A program made the translations under genes and the position numbers. The notes under the pieces are model-generated. The model worked only from the letters and a program-made list of their open reading frames with translations, did no database searches and was not told the origin of the DNA. 64,000 nucleotides of DNA from Valencia hispanica (lineage: Eukaryota > Chordata > Actinopteri > Cyprinodontiformes > Valenciidae). Where the stretch lies: positions 14,080,649 to 14,144,648 of the forward strand of contig OY747721.1 in the NCBI GenBank assembly GCA_963556495.2. The letters run 5' to 3'. Positions 43,869 to 54,960 of this stretch are shown piece by piece; position 1 is the stretch's first letter; each line of letters opens with the position of its first letter.

Positions 43869-46800
43869 AACTACACTTATAAATAATTTCAGTTTAATAT
43901 ATTTTCATTCACTCTCCAATCCTGCACTTATTATTTGGGGGTCTGAACTGTAGACGTTAATCCAATGCTTCACTCGGCCAAAAGCATGTTGAGGAAGCCT
44001 GTAATAGTGATGTTTTGAAAACAGCAAAGGCAGTGAAACTATGATAAATGTGAGAATAAGTCAGCAAAAAAAGGCCTGCATTTTTCTTGATACTGATACA
44101 TCATATTACAATACTGAAATTGCATAAAAACTTCAGAAGTGCAATATTCTTCAAGTTAAACCAAAGCAGTCTCCACTAGATGTCTCTATGGCTGAGTCCC
44201 TTCGTATTAAGGATTTCCCCTTAAAAACACTTCCACACACACAATGCTACATTTCCCAATTGTGCAGAAGAAAGGTGTGCATGATGATTATAACTATAAT
44301 GATAACAAATACTAAAAACATCTGATTGTGTTTAAGTACATTGGATCAACAAAAATACAATGCCATGTTATACGTTTGCTGATGCCTTTGTATCTTGTAG
44401 AACATAAATTAACCCAGTGGCCCAGAATCCAACATTTCCTGAAAATCCCAAACAAACACTGTTTAAAACGAGTCAATGATTTAGACCTCACAGAAAAATT
44501 TACAACAAGCTTCAGGAGAGGAGGGATGCCTAGCGTGGTGCAGCATTCTTCACACGCTGGCAGCATGAGCGATGCGGGTCACTTAGCGAGTGACCAGGAT
44601 TCAAAACAAAGAAAAGGGCCCAAGCAATGGGGTCCACTGGATAAATTTGTCAATGTCTTGTGCCTTAAGGCACCCAGCCTTGCCTGACCCCAACCTCCAT
44701 TCTCAAGATAAATACCTCTGTCACCATTCACCTTCAGTCCCTGGACACAAATTTAACTTGTCATCCATCATCCTTGTACTGAGGTATAATTTTCCCCCCT
44801 TGCAGTAATGAGTTTAAGACCCTTGAACAGAGCAGGGATGGGACCTCACTGCTGAACATGACAAGGCATTTTGGAAACCAGATTTTTTTTGTGTGGCTGC
44901 TATTTGTATAAAATTGCTTGATCTTAGCACTCCCTGCTGCAAAGGTTGCCAACTGGATAAATGATTGACTGTGACATTCACAGCAACTGTGGGTCCATAC
45001 AAAGTTCAAGCCACGGAAGGTGTAAAGCTCTGGGTATTTGTTTCTCTCAAATGGCCCCGTCTGACAACCTTGTATGATAATGTGCCCACGGTACATCATC
45101 TTAATTGACACTTAAATCTGTCAGTAGCCTTACAAATGCCGACCTTCTTGGGGGAACAAATCCTTTTTAATGTGCATTCGCTGTGAGTGATTGTGCATGG
45201 GGGGGATGGTTTTCTCAGGAATGAGGGGATACAGAGTAGATAGAGAGAAAACTGTCAAGATAACCAATGCAGTACAAACAGAATCACACAAGGTAAAAAG
45301 ATTGTTCAGGGTTTTTGAAGCGTGGTTCTGTTAAAAGGCAGTTTTTATCTGACCAGTAGCAGATAAACTTTGTGTTGTCTTCATTTAGTTTAAAGCCAGA
45401 TTATTTGGACATAGAGGGTAAAGCTAATGGCTAGTCTGAGTGAGCCAAGACCAAGTGGACCATTTAAAAACAAAACTTTAACAAAACAGCTTTAAACTAC
45501 CATCATATTTTCATTGGAAGGTAAATGACAAGAGCGCTGATGATTACTTACAGAAAGAGAGGTTGGATGCATCAACAATTTCTTTTTTTGCAACATGTAA
45601 AAACATTTTCAGTCAAAGTAAGATGCTTCAAAGAAAAATAAGGCATTCAAAAAATAAATAAAATGGCTTTCACTTTAACCTTTATAATAATTTACTTTTG
45701 TCCGCTGTAAATGTGTTCAAACTCAATTTAGCATGTCCTAATTCTGAAACCTGATGTAAAGGCAGAAAACCTGCTAAAGTGGCTCTAGTGAGCAAATATG
45801 TCACTATGCTGATTCAGTTTGCATATGTTTAAATGAGATGTTATGCATAGATTTAGAAGAAAACTGGCAAAATTTATGTTTATTTGTTTCAGACAAAGCA
45901 AATTGCATCAGATTCTCAAAGACCAGAGTTATTTTATCAAGCTGACTGTTCGGACAAAATACCATCCACTGAAAGCTGGTAGTAATTTTTGAATCTGTGA
46001 TCCTGCAATAGAAAACGAAAACCATCTCTTCATTAAAATGAAATAGGATGTTCACAAGCATTTGCATTTCACCATGCAATAATAAAACAGTATCCGCATG
46101 AACAGCTATGCTGTTTTTGATATTAGTTTTCTTTTTTTAAAGACGGTAGAAGTCCACTTGGTCTTTGACACTCATACTAGTCATTAGCTTAAGCCTCTGA
46201 GACCAACTAATGTTGATTTATGTAAAATTTTGATGTAAAAAGAATTATCTTAGGCATGTAAGAAGTCAAGTTTTTTATAACAGTTTGATAGAACCTATTC
46301 CACAAAATCTACCCCTTTAAAGCAGATAATTTTCTCTTCTTACATAAAATCCACGATTTCATACTGTAGTTGCAGCCACTGACTAAGAGTCTACTAGGTA
46401 AGAAAATGATATTACCTCTGAATCTCTTTTCCCTTGTCTGATTAGGGTTTTTTTGCCCTGCAATATTATTAGCGACCCGGTTAAAATGGAGCCGCTGTGC
46501 ACTGGGGGTTGGCTTATTAATTGTTGTTTTCGTGTCACCAACGCTGTGTGCACCCGATGATTTAATCAGCTAAATTCCCTGCCATGGGAGCTGCAGCTCG
46601 GGCCAGGTTTAACACTTTAGGTGTAATAATAATATATTGGCAATGAAGCTGTCATTACAATTCATTTTTTAAAATAATTTACATCTTTGTATGCTGAATA
46701 ACACTGATTAGCCAAATGGGATGGAGTTATCACCGCACTGTTTCATATATTCAATCTCTGCCTGCTCCTTGCAGCCCCTGAATGTCTGCTCATCGTGAAA

Positions 46801-49163
46801 GATTGCTCTGACTGGCTGACAGTTTAGGGCAAAATAGTAGGCCTATTATCACATGGACATTGTTAAGCATTAAGTCATATGTGTGGCTTCTGCTTCCTGA
46901 AGGTCTGAAATGACCTGGGGGAAGCAGCATCTATCTCCCTTGCAGGTACGATCTTGTTAAGTTCAATCCCCAATGGACTTGCACCTCTCTCTCTCCTCAG
47001 AGACCTGATCTGGCTTCTTTATCCTCACCTCTGTCACCTACGTGGCCCCTGTTCTCTAATCACAATGCTTCTCTCTGCTCCAAAGCTGCATGTTACCAGA
47101 GGAGACAAGGCTTCTGGTACTTGCCGCAATTAACCTGGGGCCTTGTTACCAATACAATCTTTGCAGCGAGTCAGTCTCCATGGGCAAATAGTACAAACAA
47201 GACCTGGCTACTTTGCACTCATTAATGATAGTAAAAGTGATGACAACGACCACAGACAATACATGCACATCATGGAATAAATCAAGCAAGGTGCTAATGC
47301 AGGAAGGTGAATTGTCTAATGAAAAAATATATATATCTCAGTGTATAACACAGGTGAACCGTCCTTGTGATTTCACAAAATGATTGTTCTAAATCCCTTC
47401 TCCAATATGGAAGTATCGCAACTGCGTGCTTCAGCAGCTATCTCTTCTCAGAGCCAATCTACTGAATGACAACCGACAGCTAGAGTGATGCAGAGAGGGG
47501 AGGACAGAGATAGATGGATCGATAGACGACCGCATATGCAGACGTGCCTATTGATAAACTCCTGCTGACAAGGGGCGAACACTTTGGGCTCATTGGTGGA
47601 AACGTCAGTCATGCTGGCCATTACTTTGCATGCATTTCAGGCCGGATGTCCTAAACCCGCGACCATGGGCTACTCGGGCCAGCCCACAAGGCCCGTAACA
47701 TGCCAAAACACTTTTTTATCACTTGTCAGATGGTGTTCCACTCTATGTCATTCCAGGCTTCACCACTGATGTTTGTGACAAGGAGGGAGGCCATCTTGGT
47801 ATTTGACAGTGATGAACAGACAACGCATGTGACAAAGTGAAATAGGTCCATTAGAGGACTAGATGAATTCAAATGATCTTTACTGTACACATCTCTAATT
47901 GCAATGTATTGCAACACAACTTGTGATTTGTGAAACTTTTACTGTATTCGTAAAAAGAAAAAATAGAGATTTTTTTATGTTTCTTAGCATCATTCGTCAC
48001 ATTCTTCTAAACCCAGTCTTGTGCATTATCTCATCTCTTGAGCTGGATGTATCATTACACATCTAATAAGTTTATTTTGTGTACTTTAGTCATTTCAAGT
48101 ATTTTGCTGACAACAAATTAACATTTAGTTTACCCAAAAATATTTGTAAAATCTCATCTAAATTATCACGAACCCAATATTGTGTAATTTTAAGCCTTCA
48201 GAAAACGGACCATTCCCCAGATATATTGCTAAAATCACGTTCTTGTGAACCCAATATTGCGTAGTATCTCATTTTGTGAGTTCAATCAGTATCTTCCAAC
48301 AACTAAATATTCACAGCTCTAACAACAAGCGGATACAAGTATAGTTGCTTAGGAGCTCATTTTTGCCACATGCAGAGAAACATCACTTCATCAAAAGTGA
48401 AGTAAGCTGCATTACAACCTCTTCTGCTCCACTGAGACATGCCGCACATTAATTGTCATATCACTGAATATAAATGAACATTTTCTTTGTACAACTGAAA
48501 TAATGCAATATTCATATCTTTTCCATCCTGTGCCATTGACTCAATTCAAACCAATGTAAATTGAAGGCTGTGATCTATCCACTGACAGGTAATGGCTTAT
48601 CACTGTAAGAGGTCCCAACAAGCTGCAGACCAGAGAAGTCATGTTTGTACCTTAACGAGGCCATTCTTGGTCGGCGAATGGCAGTCAAATCTAAATTCTG
48701 CTCGGGGAGCTCAGGGGAAAAATGCCTGATGAATTTGTCAATACAAGAGTGATGGGGCTCATATGTGTGTAATGGACTGGATGTTCCACAGTATTGCCTG
48801 TCAAGACAGGGAACTATAATGAATGACACACTGGAGCATAGCTGTAAATACATAATTCTTTTACATTCATTTAAAACGGTGGGTTAAAATTCCAATAGGG
48901 TTTTTTTCCATGGTGTAAATTTAGATGTAGAACCTGTCCTTTCTTGTTTGAAAACACATTATAACAAAAACTATAAATGTTCTGTGACAATATGACACAC
49001 TGTGAAATCTTTAACAACCTTACTAAATATATTAAAGCACAAACACATGCAAGTTCAGCCTATATAATTTAGGCAGCTCTGTTAGTATTAAAACATTCAT
49101 AAAGTCACAATTTCTGTTAGTGAATCACATGAACACTAAAGTTTTCCTCAACCTAATCATTTA
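43869..49163. other. Non-coding, largely repeat-free
   Basis: No coding exon can be supported. Blocks at about 46,430-46,860 and 46,900-47,250 are unusually free of low-complexity sequence, with several TAAT cores and a CAGCTG E-box. They look like candidate conserved regulatory elements. The 47,890-48,300 part contains three loose copies of an AACCCAATATTGTGTA-like phrase and may be an old unclassified repeat. Confidence 0.35.
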
Positions 49164-49165
49164 TA

Positions 49166-50615
49166 CAATCACTGGCAAATAATATGAAATCACTACTTTT
49201 GGAAGGTTTAGATCACCACAAATAGGACAAAATAGTATCTCAATACTTTGTAAATCAACCTTGGTTGGCAGTGACTGAGGTCAAACATTTTCTGTAGGTC
49301 TTCACCAGGTTTGCACACACTGTAACTGGTATTCTGGCTCATTCTTCCATGCAGATCTTCTCTAGGGCTGTGATGTTTTGGGTCTGACACTGAGCAACAC
49401 ACATTTTTCAACTTCATCCACATAATCTCTGTTGAATTGAGGTCTGGAGACTGGCTAGGCCACTCCAGAACCTTGAAATGCTTTTTACATAGCCACTCCT
49501 TTTATGCCCGGGTGATGTGTTTGGGATCATTGTCATGATGGAAGATTCAGCCACGTTTCATCTTCAAATACTCTCACTGATGGAAGAAGGTTTTTGCACA
49601 AAATCTCACAATACATGGCCCCATTCATCTTTTCCTTAATACGGATCAGTAGTCCTGTCCCCTTTGCAGAAAAGAAGCCCCAAAGCATAATGTTTCCACC
49701 CCCATGCTTCACAGTGGGTATGTTGTTCTTGGGATGCAACTCAGCAATCTTCCCACCCTAAGCATGGCGAGTAGCGTTTATATGAGTTCTATTTTGGTCT
49801 CATCTGACCACATGACATTCTCCCAATCCTCCTCTGGATCATCAACATGGTCTCTGGCAAACCTTAGACGGGCCTGGACATGTGCTGGCTTAAGCAGGGG
49901 GACTGCAGGATTTTAATCCATGACGACGTTAAGTGTTACTAATAGTAACCTTTGCTACTGTGGTCCCAGCTCTCTTCAGGTCATTAACCAGTTCTCCCTG
50001 TGTAGTTCTGGGCTGCTTCCTCACCGTTCTCAAGATCATGTGTACCCCACGAAGTAAAATCTTGCATGGAGCACCAGGTCAAGGGAGACTGTCAATGATC
50101 CATTTTCTATTAATTGGTCTAACAGTTTATCTCTTCTCACCAAGCCACTTGCCTATTGTGGATTGGCATATCCCAGTCTTGTGCGGGTGTACAATCGTGT
50201 CCCTGGTGTCATTCAACAGCTCTCTGGTCTTGGCCATGGGGGAGGTCGGAGTCTGACTGTTTGAAAGTGTGGACAGGTGTCTTTTATACAGATAATGAGT
50301 TCAAACAGGTGTCATTAATACAGGTAACACGTGAAGGATTAGAAGAGCTTTTTAAAGAAGAAGTAACAGGTCTGTGAAGACCAGAATTCTTGCTTGTTTT
50401 TAGGTGCTCAATACTTATTTATACTAATCTTCTGCACCATAAAATAAATTCTTTAAAAATCATACAAAATGATATCCTGGAATTTTTTTACATTCTCTCT
50501 CTTACAGTTGACATGTACCTATGATGAAAATTACAGATCTTTCTCATCTTCTTGAAAGGGACAACTTGCACAATCAATAGCTGCTAATTACTTTTTGCCC
50601 CCCTGTATGTATTCA
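49166..50615 (-). pseudogene. Tc1-like element of another family, broken
   Basis: The span starts after TA (49,164-49,165) with CAATCACTGGCAAATAATAT and ends CTTTTTGCCCCCCTG before TA (50,616-50,617). The gene runs on the minus strand from ATG at about 50,238 ([16 protein letters not shown]), an N-terminal helix-turn-helix start. Downstream are ILVSSDHM-type reverse wording (DETK region, about 49,800) and [20 protein letters not shown] (about 49,720). The end matches CANLVKT-type wording near 49,330. Several stops and frameshifts interrupt it, and the terminal repeats have diverged. It lies next to two other Tc1 copies. Confidence 0.7.
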
Positions 50616-51022
50616 GCCCTTGTTACTTTTTCATCTAACCTTTAAATAGAATGCAGTAATTGGAGGAGGAACTAAGAGACCAATTTTAACTCTGGAGAAG
50701 ATGTCCAGAGATATTAGAAACATGGTGGTGGCAGCATCAGGGTGTGGAAATGCCTTTCTTCGTCAGTGAAAGGGAAGCTGGTGAAACTAAAGAGATATCA
50801 GTCTTCAAAGAAAACATTTTAGAGGCTGCAAAATATTTTGACTGGGGTTCCCCTTGCAGCAGACATACAGCCTCTGCTACTATAACATGTTCTAGATCAA
50901 AGCATGTCCATTTTATAAGTTTAGACTTAAATCTAGTCAAGAATATCTGGCAAAGAAGAGAAGGCAACAGTTGCTAGGACCAAAACTTGGTAGGGACATA
51001 CCTCAAAAGACTTGCAGCTGTA

Positions 51023-52618
51023 CAGTGGCTTGCAAAAGTATTCGGCCCCCTTGAACTTTTCCACATTTTGTCACATTACAGCCACAAACATGAATCAATT
51101 TGATTGGAATTCCACGGGAAAGACCAATACAAAGTGGTGTACACGTGAGAAGTGGAACGAAAATCATACATGATTCCAAACATGTTTTACAAATGAATAA
51201 CTGAAAAGTGTGGTGTGCGTAATTATTCAGCCCCCTTTGGTCTGAGTGCAGTCAGTTGCCCATGGACATTGCCTGATGAGTGCTAATGACTAAATAGAGT
51301 GCACCTGTGTGTAATCTAATGTCAGTACAAATACAGCTGCCCTGTGACGGCCTCAGAGGTTGTCTAAGAGAATGTTGGGAGCAACAACACCATGAAGTCC
51401 AAAGAACACATCAGACAGGTCAGGGATAAAGTTATTGAGAAATTTAAAGCAGGCTTAGGCTACAAAAAGATTTCCCAAGCCTTGAACATCCCACGGAGCG
51501 CTGTTCAAGCGATCATTCAGAAATGGAAGGAGTATGGCACAACTGTAAACCTACCAAGACAAGGCCGTCCACCTAAACTCACAGGCCGAACAAGGAGAGT
51601 GCTGATCAGAAATGCAGCCAAGAGGCCCATGGTGACTCTGGAGAAGATGCAGAGATCTACAGCTCAGGTGGAGGAATCTTTCCATAGGAAAACTATTAGT
51701 CGTGCACTGCACACAGTTGGCCTTTATGGAAGAGTGGCAAGAAGAAAGCCATTGTTATAAGAAAACCCTAAGAAGTCCCGTTTGCAGTTTGCCACAAGCC
51801 ATGTGGGGGACACAGCAAACATGTGGAAGAAGGTGCTCAGGTCAGATGAGACCAAAGTGGAACTTTTTGGCCAAAATGGAAAACGCTATGTGTGGCGGAA
51901 AACGAACACTACAAATCACTCTGAACACACCATCCCCACTGTCAAATATGGTGGTGGCAGGATCATGCTCTGGGGGTGCTTCTCTTCAGCAGGGACAGGG
52001 AAGCTGGACAGAGTTGATGGGAAGATTGATGGAGCCAAATACAGGGCAATCTTGGAAGAAAACCTCTTGGAGTCTGCAAAAGACTTGAGACTGGGGCGGA
52101 GGTTCACCTTCCAGCAGGACAACGACCCTAAACATAAAGCCTGGGTAACAATGGAATGGTTTAAAACAAAACATATCCATGTATTAGAATGGCCCAGTCA
52201 AAGTCCAGATCTAAATCTAATCGAGAATCTGTGGCAAGATTTGAAAACTGCTGTTCACAAACGTTGTCCATCTAATCTGACTGAGCTGGAGCTGTTTTGC
52301 AAAGAAGAATGGGCAAGAATTTCAGTCTCTGGATGTGCAAAGCTGGTAGAGACATACCCTAAAAGACTGGCAGCTGGAATTGCAGCAAAAGGTGGTTCTA
52401 CAAAGTATTGACTCAGGGGGCTGAATAATTACGCACACCCCACTTTTCTGTTATTTATTTGTAAAAAATGTTCGGAATCACGTATGATTTTCGTTCCACT
52501 TCTCACGTGTACACCACTTTGTATTGGTCTTTCACGTGGAATTCCAATAAAATTGATTCATGTTTGTGGCTGTAAGGCGGAAAAATTCAAGGGGGCCGAA
52601 TAATTTTGCAAGCCACTG
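51023..52618 (+). mobile_element. Tc1-like transposon, structurally complete
   Basis: 1,596 bp between TA duplications (51,021-51,022 and 52,619-52,620). The terminal inverted repeats are long, about 210 bp. They begin CAGTGGCTTGCAAAAGTATT and have a second related block near their inner end (CAGCCCCC beside GTGTGGTGTGCGTAATTATT), the inverted/direct repeat plan of vertebrate Tc1 elements. The right repeat is slightly damaged near the tip (GTAAGGCGGAAAAATTC in place of the longer left version). It carries one transposase gene and is the best-preserved copy of this family in the window. Confidence 0.95.
51392..52411 (+). pseudogene. Tc1-like DD34E transposase with a single premature stop
   Basis: 340 codons in one continuous frame, the normal family length, broken only by TAA at 51,758-51,760 (codon 123). 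There the 13-kb sister copy has Lys (KPLLKENHKK). The N-terminus (MKSKEHIRQVRDKVIEKFKA) is the first helix-turn-helix, and GRPPKL at about 58-63 is the AT-hook-like linker. The catalytic residues are D152 (LRSDETK), D243 (FQQDNDPKH) and E278 (NLIENLW), with 34 residues between the last two, so DD34E. The enzyme normally works in the nucleus on the terminal repeats. One nonsense change inactivates it, so this copy died recently. The WSDE Trp is replaced by Arg and the usual Pro of NPIE by Leu. Confidence 0.92.
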
Positions 52619-52720
52619 TATATTGATACATTGTTCTACAAAGTGTTTACTGAGAGGGGCTGCATACTAATAATAGAAATAAAGGGACTTCACCTCTAAC
52701 ATTTCTCTAAATCAATGAGA

Positions 52721-54895
52721 ACATTTTCTATTTATCCACAACATCAACATTGTTTTGATGCCCTGCCAAAAAAACATACCATTGCACTTCCAGTAACTGG
52801 TGAAATTGAGCTGCATGCCATACATTTTACCACCAAGCAAAAGGTGGTCAAACTTTTTTCAGCTAATGCAGATCAACTCAATGACATGCCAAACAAATAA
52901 CCAGAATCTTAGTCTATTATAAATTATTTGATGAAATTTCAGTAAAAAAAAGGAAAAGGATGTTTCATCTGGCAAGGCGGATCTGTCAACTGTTATATTG
53001 TATATGTTACATATAATGGTGAAACCGGTTTAATGAAGAATAATGGTTTTTATTAGGTTTAAGCCTAAAAACTTTAAGATGTCCTGAAAGCCAGAGGAGG
53101 TGCAACAAAGTTCCATTTTTGACTTTAGATCATCTTGGTTCACGATGCCATTATTTTTACAGCTTTCCTTTATTTTATCAGAAAAAAAGATATGCCCTAA
53201 ATTTAACCAACTACACGTGCTTTTAAATGTATTGTTAATTTGTTTATTCCATGTCATATTGTTTAGCAGTTTAATAAAATACTGTACAATACTTGTTTTC
53301 AATTTGAAGTTGGCTACTAGATATAAGAAAATCGTGATTGCTACTCCTTTAAAGAGTAAATTTTAAATTTTAAATGATTTTAAAGTTTCTTTTGTTCATC
53401 TTTTGTTTTTAGCTAAGGTTGAAATGTAAGTTTTCTTTTAATGTTTTTTCCAACATCAGTCATTTGAATTTTTTTTTCTTCAGCATAAATGTTTTGACAG
53501 AAAACATTTTACATAAAAAATAAATGCTTTATTGTTAGAATTTTTAAGAAATATTTTATATTTACTGTTATACTTCATGACAACTTTTGTGAATCTTGAA
53601 TGTTTTATTTTTTTTAACTGTCAACTAGAAGCAAAATAAATAGAGAATTTCACAGTTATTTTTGGATATAAGGTAGTATATGGTAAAACATTCCACCATT
53701 ACAATGTAAATATTAAACATAATGGAATTTAAAAAGGTATTTGTTAAAATGTGTTTATCGCTGACAAGGCACAAATGTTTTGATTGATGTTACATAAATT
53801 ACCTTACAGTTTTTTTGCCAGATCGGCAGACCTGTGAAAAAAAAAGGAGTTTGACTAAAACCTTGAATGAATAATAGACTGCTTCCCAAGCAGAAGCACT
53901 CTTGGTGGTAGGAGGTTAATATTCTCACATGTCATTAGGTCTGCTGGCTGGACTGATGGCTCATTGAATCAGGCAGCAAATGATTTCCTCATGCTGCAGA
54001 GGACACAGCACTTCAAAGGGAAGGGGCTGAGGTCAGGACAGCACTCCGCTTTGATTAATGACCGGGGCTCTGCAGAGGTTGCCTGTAGGTAAAAATGTGA
54101 CGGTGAATTGGATGTGAAGGGGCCCGACTTTTAAGCTGGATTTGACCCACCTCCAGAAAAAAAACTTGCAGATACCATCACACAGGTTGGCTTGATGGCT
54201 TGTGACTGAAAAGCCGACTGACCCCTCTGGCTTACACAATCATAAAAATGAGACTTGCCTGCTGACGAGCCAAGCTGGAATTGATGTAGAATAAAATATT
54301 TTTTAATTTAAATAATTACAATGGATATTAGATTTCAGTCGATTCTTATAGAATGACCTAACGTTTTAGCGATGTAACTGTTTAAGTAGAATAAGACCTA
54401 CAGGGACAGCAAGCTCCACCCCCTGGGTTGTCATTCTTTTGGGCCCCATTATCACCCTCCTTATTAGTTTTTGACTCAGCAGAACAAAACGTGACCACCT
54501 CAATCTTTGATCTCTCATGCGCTGACACAAATCCTTTCAAGCCTCCCAACGTTCCTCTCCTAAGGTAATTAGCACTAATTAAAAGGTTTCCAGCTGCCTT
54601 GTGTGCATTTTTTTTGTTCCTGCACAGCACATTGTCCTCACAGGTGCATTTACTATGTTTACTGTGAGCATGTCACTCACATTCCTCCTCACTCGTTCAC
54701 AGTGCATGATCAAGGGGATTAGGACTATTGTTTGTGAATGACGAAGGAGAGAAATACCAGATATATTGTCAGTAATAACCCATTCCTTCCAGGTATCACT
54801 TGCATTAAAAAAGGATTTCTTTGTGACTTAAGGGTTAATTTAGTTTATAAGTTATTTTGTTTTTTATCTGTTCATGGTCTGTGTGAGGCAAGTCG
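52721..54895. other. Non-coding; AT-rich left, GC-richer right
   Basis: 52,760-52,900 contains GGTGAAATTGAGCTGCATGC and AAGCAAAAGGTGGTCAAACT, faintly similar to the tail of the relic at 23.8 kb. 53,000-53,830 is very AT-rich. 53,870-54,720 is less so, is repeat-free and includes TAATTAGCACTAATTAAAAG, a cluster of homeodomain-type cores. No coding exons are found. Confidence 0.35.
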
Positions 54896-54960
54896 ATTTG
54901 GAGTACATCCTTGAATTTTCTCAAATTTTGTCAAAGGAAAACCACTATCTTCAAAGTATA

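Larger units (their letters stand above)
50618..52720 (+). pseudogene. Older Tc1-like relic hosting the 51-kb Tc1 copy
   Basis: Plus-strand wording before 51,022 reads TGGTGGTGGCAGCATCAGGG, then GGGTTCCCCTTGCAGCAGAC (the QQ-D block decayed), then AATCTGG-like ATATCTGGCAAAGAAGAG and GACATACCTCAAAAGACTTG, ending GCAGCTG. The sentence resumes after the inserted copy at 52,619 as TTGATACATTGTTCTACAAAG, corresponding to the final codons of such a gene. The younger element therefore entered at the TA after GCAGCTG in the last part of the old transposase gene. Confidence 0.6.
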
